Below, piece after piece: positions 32,737 to 41,512 of a DNA stretch of 53,104 nucleotides. Each line of letters starts with the position of its first letter. The first letter of the stretch is position 1. A program made the translations under genes and the position numbers. Under the pieces are notes generated by a model. That model was not told the origin of the DNA. It made no database searches and saw only the letters and a list, made by a program, of their open reading frames with translations. Location: assembly GCA_017457065.1 (NCBI GenBank), contig JAFTIE010000112.1, positions 1 to 53,104 of the forward strand. The letters are read 5' to 3'. Origin of the DNA: Lentisphaeria bacterium. Its GTDB lineage: Bacteria; Verrucomicrobiota; Lentisphaeria; Victivallales; Victivallaceae.

Positions 32737-34158
32737 ATGTTGGATTTTACAGAAACAAGTGACTTGAAAGATCTTGAAAAGTTTCAAATCAAGGCTGATT
32801 TGATGAAGAAAAATGTGCTGTCTGCCGCCGATCCTTTGCCTGAGTCTTTCCCCGGAAGATGCTATTATTTCAGTAATGACGGATGTGACAGCAATGATGG
32901 ATTTTCCCCGGAAACGCCATTGAAAAATCTTGAAATGGTGGAAAAACTTCCCCTTGAAAGGGGGGACGCCGTCCTGTTCCGCAGAGGAGATGTTTTCAGA
33001 GGCGGCGTGAACTGCAATAAAGACGGGATCACCTTTTCAGCATGGGGAAATGGAGATAAGCCTGTGATCTGCGGTTCAAGAAGGAACTATGCTGATCCAA
33101 CTTTATGGGAAGAAAGCGGCGTCCCCGGTATCTGGGTGTGTACTCTGCCAATAAAAAACGCAGGTGTCGTTTCTTTTGATCACGATCCCCGAACCATCGG
33201 GGAATATGATGCTCTTCTGGGTGTTTCCGTTCCCCGCGAGCCTGAAATGGAAGAGATCCCCCGGCATCTGAAAAATGATCTTGAGTTTTGCAGTGATCTT
33301 GATACAGATAAGTTTTACCTCAAAAGTGAACAAAATCCCGGCAAACGTTTCAAACGTATAGAGATCGGTGAGAATATCCACCTTTTCTGTTTCCGCGGCG
33401 GGATCCGTGAAGATTTGACCGTTGACAATTTGCACATCACCATGACAGGCGCCCACGGTGTCAGTTTTCTGACCCACAAGCGCTGCGAAGTCCGCAACTG
33501 TGTCATTGACTATGTGGGGGGCTCCGTGCTGTGGAGAAAAGGGGGATCAACCATGAGTTCCGTCATGAATGTGCGCTACGGCAACGCCGTGGAAGTTTAC
33601 GGCGGCTGCAGCGGTTTCAAGGTGTGGAACAACTGGATCTACCAGATTTATGATACCGGCATCACCCATCAGTACCACAGGAGCAAAGATACCTGCTGTA
33701 CTCAGGAAAATGTAGAGTATTTCGACAATTTGATCGAATACTGTTTCTGGTTCTTTGAATACTATAACACCGATACCAAATACAGCATCACCCGGAATAT
33801 CCATGTCCACCACAACTTCTGCCGCTTCGGCGGCTGCGGCTGGGGATGTACTCCTTCCAGATGGAGGCGCAGCCCTATGTACAGCTTCGCAAAGAGAGCT
33901 GATGAAACGGAAAATTATCTTACTGAAAAAAATATCTTCCAGTTTACCCGGGGGACCATTTACAGGCACACGCCTCCGCTGGAGCCGGAAGGCGCTTTGA
34001 TTTTCAGAGAGAATGTTTATATCCAGTATGCCGGAGAAAGGTTTGCTGTGTGGGATGAAAAAGAGATCCCTTTTACCCGTGACGATGTGGCAACTTTCGC
34101 CACTGATGTGTTGAAAGAAGAAGACGGAACGTATATCAGTGTACGGTGTGATCGTTGA
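32737..34158 (+). CDS. Right-handed parallel beta-helix protein
   Basis: The 473-aa protein shows beta-helix text: CYYFSNDGCDSNDGFSPETPLKNL near the start (in pieces typical of right-handed beta-helix carbohydrate enzymes), then repeated strand-turn units with Asn/His/Cys at turns (DNLHITMTGAHGV, RCEVRNCVIDYVGG, NVRYGNAVEVYGGC, GFKVWNNWIYQIYDTG, RNIHVHHNFCRFGGCG). Polysaccharide lyases, polygalacturonases and sulfated-glycan enzymes have this fold. There is no signal peptide from this start, so it is either cytoplasmic or exported in another way. It sits between the GntR regulator and the pseudopilin of locus 3. The substrate is unknown. Confidence 0.8.
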   Translation: MLDFTETSDLKDLEKFQIKADLMKKNVLSAADPLPESFPGRCYYFSNDGCDSNDGFSPETPLKNLEMVEKLPLERGDAVLFRRGDVFRGGVNCNKDGITFSAWGNGDKPVICGSRRNYADPTLWEESGVPGIWVCTLPIKNAGVVSFDHDPRTIGEYDALLGVSVPREPEMEEIPRHLKNDLEFCSDLDTDKFYLKSEQNPGKRFKRIEIGENIHLFCFRGGIREDLTVDNLHITMTGAHGVSFLTHKRCEVRNCVIDYVGGSVLWRKGGSTMSSVMNVRYGNAVEVYGGCSGFKVWNNWIYQIYDTGITHQYHRSKDTCCTQENVEYFDNLIEYCFWFFEYYNTDTKYSITRNIHVHHNFCRFGGCGWGCTPSRWRRSPMYSFAKRADETENYLTEKNIFQFTRGTIYRHTPPLEPEGALIFRENVYIQYAGERFAVWDEKEIPFTRDDVATFATDVLKEEDGTYISVRCDR

Positions 34159-34181
34159 AGGTATAAAGAAAGGAGTATCTT

Positions 34182-35069
34182 ATGGAAAGAAGAGTTTTGT
34201 TGTCCGGGAAAAAGTTTTCCTTTACGGTCAACTCTCAGGCAAGGTCCGGAGCCTTTACCCTTATTGAGTTTCTTGTGAAAAGATCCCATCTCTGCTGTGA
34301 TCGTGAAATACCTGCCCATGGGCAGGTGAATCTGTTCAGCTTCACCTTAATAGAGCTTCTTGTTGTAATTGCCATCATCGCCATTCTTGCTGCCATGCTT
34401 CTTCCTGCCTTGCAGCAGGCAAGAGAACGGGGACGCTCTGCCAAGTGCATCAGCAACTGCAAACAGCAGGGAGTTGCCATCTCTTTTTATGTGGAAAATT
34501 ATAAAGGTTTTTTGCCATCCGGAACCGGACAGTATCCCCGATTCAGAACAGTGCAGTCTCCCGGTAAAACCCTTTCCTGCTCCCCGTGGATGTGGAGCAT
34601 GGTCGAGTGGGCGGGGGTGCCTGTCGTGAATCATCAGTATACTTTCAAATGGAGATCAAAAAACGGTAATGTCATGCAGTGTCCATCTGATGCCGCCAGC
34701 ATGAACCAACAGGCAACAACTGACTGGCATTCAGGAGGTCCGGGACATGTGAAAAGTTACATTGCCAATGAATATGCCTCAGATTCTTATATCACAGAGC
34801 CCCATGGTAAAAAAATGAAACATGTGGTAAAATTACGCAATCCGGGCAAGTACATATTTTCTCTTGATGCAACCAACTGGTCTTTGAATCAATCCTTTTC
34901 CGGCAATACCTGGCCCTTTAACAGTGGAGCAGCAGTGGCAGGCAGATCACCTTCATTCAGACACAACGGCAGTACAGTTTGTCTTTTTATGGATATGAGC
35001 GTGAGAAGCCGCCGACTTGCACAGATGCTTGGAAAAGGTCACTCCGAACTTTTGACTTATAATCCTTGA
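34182..35069 (+). CDS. Pseudopilin with duplicated motif (locus 3)
   Basis: The 295-aa protein has [10 protein letters not shown] (from 34254) and, 21 codons later, [11 protein letters not shown] (from 34341), the latter followed by the pilin helix and [12 protein letters not shown]. The insert is unrelated in sequence to those of the other two double-leader genes but also holds a perfect palindrome (34310-34327). The effective leader is 53 residues. Residues before F are A and S. The soluble domain ends with [15 protein letters not shown], close to the H-X9-DG element of this pseudopilin group. It follows the beta-helix gene by 23 bp and precedes the 1723-aa enzyme by 18 bp, the tightest pilin-enzyme pairing in the window. 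Confidence 0.9.
   Translation: MERRVLLSGKKFSFTVNSQARSGAFTLIEFLVKRSHLCCDREIPAHGQVNLFSFTLIELLVVIAIIAILAAMLLPALQQARERGRSAKCISNCKQQGVAISFYVENYKGFLPSGTGQYPRFRTVQSPGKTLSCSPWMWSMVEWAGVPVVNHQYTFKWRSKNGNVMQCPSDAASMNQQATTDWHSGGPGHVKSYIANEYASDSYITEPHGKKMKHVVKLRNPGKYIFSLDATNWSLNQSFSGNTWPFNSGAAVAGRSPSFRHNGSTVCLFMDMSVRSRRLAQMLGKGHSELLTYNP
34254..34364 (+). repeat. Double-leader cassette, copy C (18-bp palindrome)
   Basis: FTLIEFLV and FTLIELLV coding blocks flank 63 nt (34278-34340) that include the perfect palindrome ACCTGCCCATGGGCAGGT at 34310-34327. No sequence similarity to the hairpins of copies A and B is visible. Confidence 0.7.
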
Positions 35070-35087
35070 TTTAACATAGAGGGAAAA

Positions 35088-38000
35088 ATGAAAAAAATCT
35101 TTTTGCTCGTATCATGTGTCGGCGTTCTGGCGCTGAACGGCGTTGAAGTGCCTTTCAAGCGCAAGCCCATGGAAATAACCCTTGATACTCTGGGGGGCGG
35201 CATTTCAAGTATCAGGTGGAAGAACCATCTTTATACCGCTCCCGGCATCTCCTTTACAGAACGGGTCATTGCCAACGCTGTGCGTAACGGCAAAAAAGCT
35301 GTTGTGCAGGAAAATTTCCATGACCTTGAGTTCACCCCCCGGAAACTCCGGGACAACTGGAATGAATTTGTCTATGAATTTTCCGCCCGGGGCACCGGGG
35401 CTTTTGACTGGATGAGACTTTCAAAGGTCTATACCCTTTACCGGCACCGTGATTATTTTGAGATCAAATACACACTTCAAAATCTTGACAGGCAGCCCCG
35501 CAGCGCCGCTTTGTGGGTGCGTTCCTTTGTGCGGGATTATCAGGAAAGCCGTGCCAAAAATTTCTTTACCCAGGGACACAGCAGAACTTTCGATCATCCC
35601 GGGAACGCCGGTTCGGATGAGTGGTGCACCGTCCCCAAATATCCCTTTGCCGCCGTATGGGGCCTGGAAAGCAAAAAGGGGGTCATGGTGGATGTGCCCT
35701 ATCCTGTGCTTGATGGTCTTTACAGCTGGTTTTCAGCGACCAAACCCCTTTCTTCTGTGGAGTTCATCACCCGTGAAATACCCCTCCTTCCGGGGAAGAG
35801 TTACTCCTTTGCGGTCAGAGTGACCGTGGGCGACCGGGTCCCCGGACTCGTTGCAGCGGCGGCAAAAAAGGCTCCGCAGGCGGGGAAAAAAACAGGAACC
35901 GCCTCTTATGTGCCTGAGTTTTATGCTGCGGGCAAAACTGACGCTTTGCTCAGACTTCAGCAGCGGGCAGGGAACACGGTGCGTCTTTCCGGGAACTCCA
36001 TGAATCTGGTGATCCCGAAACAATTCCACGACTCCGTCCGCGAGGCGGTGCTTCCTGATAAGGCGGATCTTTCGCAGCTGGGGATCTACGAGGTGGTCAA
36101 CAAGCGTGCCGATTACTCAAAAGAGGTGCCTTTTGTCCTTGAAAAGCGCAACGGCAAAAACATTGTCAGATTTCCTGTTCCGGGGTTCAAGAACAACTTT
36201 CTCCTGACTTATCTCAATGCCAAAACAAGAGCCTACTATAACCAGCGCAAAGAATTTGTCGCTCTGGCAGACTATGAGATCCAGATCTGTTTTGACCGGA
36301 AAGGGCAGAAAAAATCCTCTCCCTCTTCTGTTGCTCCCGCAGGTGTCTTTGCCGACAGCGGCTTTGATAAGCTGAATGCCAAAAATGTACCACTCCAATG
36401 GGTACACCCCGCTTATTACTGGTCAAGGGGACTTTATGCCGTTAAAAACGGCGCTTTCCAGCTCCGCCGTCCCGGGAAAAATCCTTCATGGGCACAGTTC
36501 TATGAGTACTTTGTCCCCGAACCCGGGAAAAAATATACCCTCTCCATGCGTATGCGGAACGATAATCTTGCCAAAGGCGTTATGGCGGCATCCGTCAGTT
36601 TTTTTGACGCCGACAGAAAACCGCTCCCCCGGAAAGGGGTGAAGGTCATTGACGGTCGTGAGGGATTCGACTGGAAAAATGTCAAAGTGACCTTTTATGC
36701 CCCTGAAAAGGCGGCATACGGTAAATTCGGTATAGTGATGAACGGCTTGAAAGATCAGGTCATTTCCATTGACGATCTGCTCCTTGTCCCTGAACCCTAT
36801 TCCCCCGAAACCATCAAACTGGTGGACCGGCTCCGGGATCAGCTGAAAAGCTCGTGGTACAAGCCTCTGGACTGGATCGAAAACAACTCCCACAAAGTCG
36901 TGACACCTCACGAAAAGTGGCTTGCGCCGGCGGCGTTCACCTTGCCCCATATCCTTTTCCTGCCCTTCAACAACGCAAATTATTCCTCCATGGAGCGCCG
37001 CACCATTGTTGAGATCATGCAGCGTATGCCCTTGACATATACCATGATCCCTTTGCTGACCCGTGTCTCATTCATCAACGGCAGCGGCTTGATGGGAGTC
37101 TATCAGGCAACTACTCTGCCCGAACTTGAACCCTATACCCTTGAAAAGCTCAAAACAGCTCCTCAAACCAAAGTCATCTGGATCTCTGAACTGGATTTCA
37201 AGAAAAATGTGAAGGCTTCCTTTATTGAATTCCTGCGCAAGCGTGCCAAAACAAGTAATCTCTTCTTCTACAACTGCACCAATATTCCCGGGGAATTTCT
37301 GGGCAAAAAGGAGCCGCTCCCGGCGGAACTGATGATCCTTCCCGAAATACGCCCTGTGCCGTGGCGGAACTTTGCAAATATCGTTCAAGTTTACTCCCGT
37401 GGAAATCGGCGGAGCTGTATTGTTAATTTCAGCCGTTACAACAGACACCACAACCCTGCCGTTCCTGCGGCGGGACTGGGGAATTTTTACAACAACTATC
37501 CGGGCAGGGAGATCCCTTACTGGGAGTTTGAATACCTGACCACCGCCAAGGCGCTGCGTTATCTTTCTCAGGTGAAGCCCGCCGTTCTCATCACCTCTGT
37601 CAAAGGAGGAAACGCGGTGCTTCGGGCGGAAAAGGATCTGAAAGCATCTCTTGAGATCCGTTATGAAGATTTTTACCGTCAGGTTCTGGGCAAGAGAGTT
37701 ATTCCCTGTCAGCTCAAAAAGGGTGACAATACCGTTACCGTTCCGCCTTTGGGCGACCGTTTCGGTGAGCATATCGTCTATTTGAAACTCAAAGGCGCTC
37801 AAGGCATATTTGATGCGGGCGCCATTAGGGGGAATTCCGGAAATGCCGTGAAGTTCAAGATCGCTTTCCCCAAAGGAAAACAGCGTCCCTTCGGCAAAAG
37901 TATGTCTGTGACCATTTCCCTTGATAAAAAGATCCCGGGCACTGTGCTTGAAGCGGTGATCGAAGATGCCGACTACCGTCAGGTGGGGCGTTTCTCAACG

Positions 38001-40259
38001 GCTTCAGAGAGTTTGAAGTTTGAATTCACCCCCGCTTATCCCCGGACAGTTCTTTATCGTGTACTGGTCCGTTTGAAGGAAAAGGGCAAAGTTACCGCAT
38101 CAACCGTTGAAGAATTTTCTTTCACAGGTCACAACAGCGACCCCAAAGAACTGGTCTCAGTGGTCTGGAGCGGTGCCGATTCCATCAAGTTCCCCATTTA
38201 TAAGAAACTCGGATTTGATCACCTGATCGTCTGGTGTCTCAATGCGAAAAATCCCACCCGGGTGTTGCGTAATTTGAACATGGAACCTGCGGTCTACGGA
38301 ACCGGCTCCGTTGCCATGGGATTCAACAGCTGGCACCAATACCGGGGCGAAGTTGATACTTCTCAGACTCTCAGCGCCCGCAAGCCCTGTTTCTCTGATG
38401 CTGCCGCATGGAAAATGGCAGGAACCAACATCGCAAAGCAGGCGAAAGAAGGGCTTTTCAAAGAAAACGATGTCAAGTTCCATCTCATCGGCGATGAACA
38501 GTTTCTGGGGCGCAATGTCTGCATCTCTGAACACTGTTTGAAAGATTTCAGAAAAGAGATGAAACACTATTACAAAGAGATCGGCAAACTCAATGCCGCC
38601 TGGGGAACAAATTTCAGTTCCTTTGACACTGTCATGCCCAAGACAGCAAAAGAACTTGCCGACAAGAGCAAACTGGGGGCATTCGTTCCCCACAAACTTT
38701 TCATGACCCGGATCTTTGCCGAAAAGTACATGGGGGGGATCCGCCGGGAACTGAAAAAGAGTGCGCCTTCCTCCATTATCGGACTTTCAGGAACTGCCAA
38801 TCCCGGCTATCACTTTGACTGGCCGCTTGTGATGAAACAGCTGGACTACCTTGCCTTTTACGACGGTATCCAGCGGAAACTTGCCCACGACTTCGCCAAC
38901 CCCGGCGCTCTGGGCGGTCAGTGGTACGGCGGATATGTGCTCCCCACACCCCACGAAGGCTATATCAACTCCTATTTCTGGCGTGATCTTTTGAGCGGCA
39001 ACCGTCTTTCCGCCAACTACACGCCCCGTGCGGGAGTGACAGGAGATCTGCGTCTCACACCTCAGCTGGAGTTCTACTCCAAACTTCTCAAAGAGTCAAG
39101 AACAGGTATTGCCAAGCTGATTTTTTCTTCAAAGGAAAAATACTCTGTCGCCATGGTCTACTCCCAGAGTTCCCTTTTTGCCGCCGCCGCCACCATCGGT
39201 CTGAGCGAATATGAAAACTCTCTTTCAGGGTGGCACGCCCTTTTGGGAGATCTGGGGATAGATTACAAGTTCCTCTATGCACCGGAACTGCCTAAGACCC
39301 TCAACAACAGTTACAAGGTGGTGATCCTGCCTTGTGCCCTTGCTCTTTCAGATGCCGAAATTGCCGCTCTGCGCCGTTTCGCAGCGGCAGGAGGAATCGT
39401 TATTGCAGATGCCGATTTCAACGTCTACAACGAACACGGCACTTTGCGCAAGGGGAAAAATATCCCTGTGATCAAAAATGTGAAATTGCCCGAAGGGGAG
39501 TTCCGTACAACAGACGCTTCCTTGAAATACCGCCGGTTTGAAAAACTGGGCAAAGGGGGGATCCTGACATTGAACTTCCTTGCCGCAGGTTATCAGCAGA
39601 CCATACTCGGCGGCGTGGGCGGTGAAGTCGCCCGGGAGCTTACCGGTTCAGAGAAGTTCTGCGCCGCTCTGCGCAAGATCGTCTCTCAGGAACTTGCCAG
39701 AGGCGGCGTGACCCGCAGCCGTTACCTTACCGGCAAAGGAGGAACTCCCCGGCAGGCAGAGACTGTCTGGAGAGAGTTTAACGGTACTTTCCTCTTCGGT
39801 ATCTGGAAATTTGACCGTCAGGTCCCCCGTCTGGATCCCCGCAGCGGTGAAGATGTGACAGTCACCTTGCCCCGGAAGGGGCACATCTACAATGTGCGTA
39901 CCAAAAAATATCTGGGGTACGGCAATACCTTCTGCTACCGGCTTTACCCCGGGTGCGGGGATCTCTTTGCACTGCTCCCCGCCAGGCCGGGAGTGCTCCG
40001 GGCAACGGCACCCGCCGCTGTGGTCAGAGGGGGAGAGGTGAAATTTTCTGTTGAACTTCCCGGGGCAGGGCGTGTTTTCTACTGCCAGCTTATTGCTCCA
40101 GACGGAAAGATCCGTTATGCCCGCACCCTTGCTGCAGATTCAGGGCAAGCTTCAGGGAGTTTCCAGATCGCTCTCAACGATCCCGCCGGAAAATGGAAAT
40201 TCAAATTTTCCGATGCGGCAACAGGAACATCAGCGATCCGTGAAATGAGCGTGAAATAA
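35088..40259 (+). CDS. Giant secreted GH42-like multidomain glycan enzyme
   Basis: The 1723-aa protein starts with a signal peptide (KKIFLLVSCVGVLALNG). The first 270 residues look like a mutarotase-type beta sandwich. Residues about 420-570 resemble a carbohydrate-binding jelly roll (GVFADSGFDKLNAKN to DDLLLVPEPY). A TIM-barrel region follows (about 1020-1340) with HLIGDEQFLG near 1134, where beta-galactosidases of the GH42 kind carry the acid/base Glu after a short strand, and YLAFYDG near 1253. Residues about 1355-1500 resemble the GATase-like trimerisation domain (VVILPCALALSDAEIAALRRFAAAGG). The end is beta-rich. Most GH42 enzymes are 650-750 aa, so this is more than twice the usual size. 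Substrate unknown. It ends locus 3 before a strong terminator. Confidence 0.82.
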   Translation: MKKIFLLVSCVGVLALNGVEVPFKRKPMEITLDTLGGGISSIRWKNHLYTAPGISFTERVIANAVRNGKKAVVQENFHDLEFTPRKLRDNWNEFVYEFSARGTGAFDWMRLSKVYTLYRHRDYFEIKYTLQNLDRQPRSAALWVRSFVRDYQESRAKNFFTQGHSRTFDHPGNAGSDEWCTVPKYPFAAVWGLESKKGVMVDVPYPVLDGLYSWFSATKPLSSVEFITREIPLLPGKSYSFAVRVTVGDRVPGLVAAAAKKAPQAGKKTGTASYVPEFYAAGKTDALLRLQQRAGNTVRLSGNSMNLVIPKQFHDSVREAVLPDKADLSQLGIYEVVNKRADYSKEVPFVLEKRNGKNIVRFPVPGFKNNFLLTYLNAKTRAYYNQRKEFVALADYEIQICFDRKGQKKSSPSSVAPAGVFADSGFDKLNAKNVPLQWVHPAYYWSRGLYAVKNGAFQLRRPGKNPSWAQFYEYFVPEPGKKYTLSMRMRNDNLAKGVMAASVSFFDADRKPLPRKGVKVIDGREGFDWKNVKVTFYAPEKAAYGKFGIVMNGLKDQVISIDDLLLVPEPYSPETIKLVDRLRDQLKSSWYKPLDWIENNSHKVVTPHEKWLAPAAFTLPHILFLPFNNANYSSMERRTIVEIMQRMPLTYTMIPLLTRVSFINGSGLMGVYQATTLPELEPYTLEKLKTAPQTKVIWISELDFKKNVKASFIEFLRKRAKTSNLFFYNCTNIPGEFLGKKEPLPAELMILPEIRPVPWRNFANIVQVYSRGNRRSCIVNFSRYNRHHNPAVPAAGLGNFYNNYPGREIPYWEFEYLTTAKALRYLSQVKPAVLITSVKGGNAVLRAEKDLKASLEIRYEDFYRQVLGKRVIPCQLKKGDNTVTVPPLGDRFGEHIVYLKLKGAQGIFDAGAIRGNSGNAVKFKIAFPKGKQRPFGKSMSVTISLDKKIPGTVLEAVIEDADYRQVGRFSTASESLKFEFTPAYPRTVLYRVLVRLKEKGKVTASTVEEFSFTGHNSDPKELVSVVWSGADSIKFPIYKKLGFDHLIVWCLNAKNPTRVLRNLNMEPAVYGTGSVAMGFNSWHQYRGEVDTSQTLSARKPCFSDAAAWKMAGTNIAKQAKEGLFKENDVKFHLIGDEQFLGRNVCISEHCLKDFRKEMKHYYKEIGKLNAAWGTNFSSFDTVMPKTAKELADKSKLGAFVPHKLFMTRIFAEKYMGGIRRELKKSAPSSIIGLSGTANPGYHFDWPLVMKQLDYLAFYDGIQRKLAHDFANPGALGGQWYGGYVLPTPHEGYINSYFWRDLLSGNRLSANYTPRAGVTGDLRLTPQLEFYSKLLKESRTGIAKLIFSSKEKYSVAMVYSQSSLFAAAATIGLSEYENSLSGWHALLGDLGIDYKFLYAPELPKTLNNSYKVVILPCALALSDAEIAALRRFAAAGGIVIADADFNVYNEHGTLRKGKNIPVIKNVKLPEGEFRTTDASLKYRRFEKLGKGGILTLNFLAAGYQQTILGGVGGEVARELTGSEKFCAALRKIVSQELARGGVTRSRYLTGKGGTPRQAETVWREFNGTFLFGIWKFDRQVPRLDPRSGEDVTVTLPRKGHIYNVRTKKYLGYGNTFCYRLYPGCGDLFALLPARPGVLRATAPAAVVRGGEVKFSVELPGAGRVFYCQLIAPDGKIRYARTLAADSGQASGSFQIALNDPAGKWKFKFSDAATGTSAIREMSVK

Positions 40260-40269
40260 TGGCCTGCAG

Positions 40270-40308
40270 GGAGAAGCCTTTGAGATATGGGGCTTCTCCT
40301 TTTTTTTC
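40270..40308 (+). terminator. Terminator of glycan locus 3
   Basis: A 9-bp perfect stem (GGAGAAGCC with its complement) with a 12-nt loop is followed by a T run. Confidence 0.9.
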
Positions 40309-40370
40309 TCAGACTTGAGGGATTTTCCGGAGAATGGAAAAGAAAATTTTGATCTTTTTTCAAAAAATGG

Positions 40371-40432
40371 TTGACTTTATCGCTGTTAAGTGTTATATTT
40401 TGTAAGTAACGTATACAGAAAACAGTATACAG
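40371..40432 (+). promoter_or_regulatory. Promoter and repeat operator of the GntR/DegT unit
   Basis: TTGACT (40371-40376) and TATATT (40394-40399), 17-nt spacer. Two copies of GTATACAG at 40411-40418 and 40425-40432 follow; each contains the palindrome GTATAC, so they read as direct or inverted half-sites at the transcript start. Confidence 0.7.
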
Positions 40433-40448
40433 CAAAAAGAGTTAAGTC

Positions 40449-41489
40449 ATGACACGTTACAAACAGTTTCTTCCCCGCAAGGTGGAGTTTGCCAGAGATG
40501 CGCTGGTGACTTTGATCCACGACCGCAATTTGCAGTCGGGGGATCGTCTGCCTACCTACACGGCGCTCCGGAATGAATTGGGACTGGGAAGCCAGACCAT
40601 CGCAGGAGCCGTGGGACTGCTGTGCGATGCAGGTGTCCTTGAAGTCAGGGACAAGGTGGGGATCTTTGTCAAAAATCCCGCAGGCGGTATGCTCGCCGGC
40701 AGGACCATCGCTGTGGCTGTCCGTGAACTTGAAGGCAGCGCTTACGCCGCCACTCTTGCCGCTTTTATCCAACGTTTTCTCAATGAACAAAATTGCCGCT
40801 GCCTTACCTTTTACCGCAGGGCAGGGGCACGGGGCGAAAGACCCGGCATTGAAGAGTTTCCCGGATTGGGGCAGACTTTGACCGAGCACCGGTGTGACGG
40901 GGTGCTGACTTTGTGTCCTTTCTCTGATACTTCACTCAATCAGATCACCCGGTTGGGGATACCCTGTTGTTTTATCGGTGACGATGATCAGCACTTTATT
41001 CATTTCGGTGTGGTCATTGAGGTCAGGCGCTTCCTCAGTGAAGCGGCAGAACTGCTGAAAAAAGAGGGGTGCTCTCACATTGTGCAACTCGCCATCTCTC
41101 AACAGCAGCTGGCACTGCGTTCAGGGTGCGGACTCCCCGGTTTTGTGGGCATGTCTTACGCAGGAGGCGCCGCCATCGCCAAGGAGCTTTTGGAGCTCCC
41201 CGCATCACAGCGCCCCGACGGCATCGTCAGTGATGATGATACGGTGGTAAGCGGTCTGCTTTCTGAATTGATCCGCCGCCAGTTTCCGAAAATCACCTAT
41301 ATGCCCCGGATCGCCACCATCGTCCACCGGGAGCTGGGGGAAAATTATCCTTCAGACCGGATGATACTCTTTGAGCAGTCCATCGGTGAATATGCCAGTA
41401 TGGCAGTCTCTCTGCTTCTGGAACAGCTCCGGGGCGAAGAGATCGAAAAAAAACGTATTGTCTACCGGTTCAAACCGGTTAAAAATTAA
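40449..41489 (+). CDS. GntR-type transcriptional regulator with sensor domain
   Basis: The 346-aa protein has an N-terminal GntR-like winged helix (about residues 10-75: FARDALVTLIHDRNLQSGDRLPTY, LGLGSQTIAGAVGLLCDAGVLEV). It then has a LacI/binding-protein-like domain (about 88-346: TIAVAVRELEGSAYAAT, RCDGVLTLCPF, DGIVSDDDTVVSGLL). It is probably a sugar- or metabolite-responsive repressor. Two GTATACAG repeats at its promoter are the likely site of autoregulation. It lies 23 bp before the DegT aminotransferase gene and is probably cotranscribed with it. It is related in layout to the regulator at 31639 but has clearly diverged. Confidence 0.9.
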   Translation: MTRYKQFLPRKVEFARDALVTLIHDRNLQSGDRLPTYTALRNELGLGSQTIAGAVGLLCDAGVLEVRDKVGIFVKNPAGGMLAGRTIAVAVRELEGSAYAATLAAFIQRFLNEQNCRCLTFYRRAGARGERPGIEEFPGLGQTLTEHRCDGVLTLCPFSDTSLNQITRLGIPCCFIGDDDQHFIHFGVVIEVRRFLSEAAELLKKEGCSHIVQLAISQQQLALRSGCGLPGFVGMSYAGGAAIAKELLELPASQRPDGIVSDDDTVVSGLLSELIRRQFPKITYMPRIATIVHRELGENYPSDRMILFEQSIGEYASMAVSLLLEQLRGEEIEKKRIVYRFKPVKN

Positions 41490-41512
41490 ATCCAAACTAA
41501 GGAGAATGAAAA

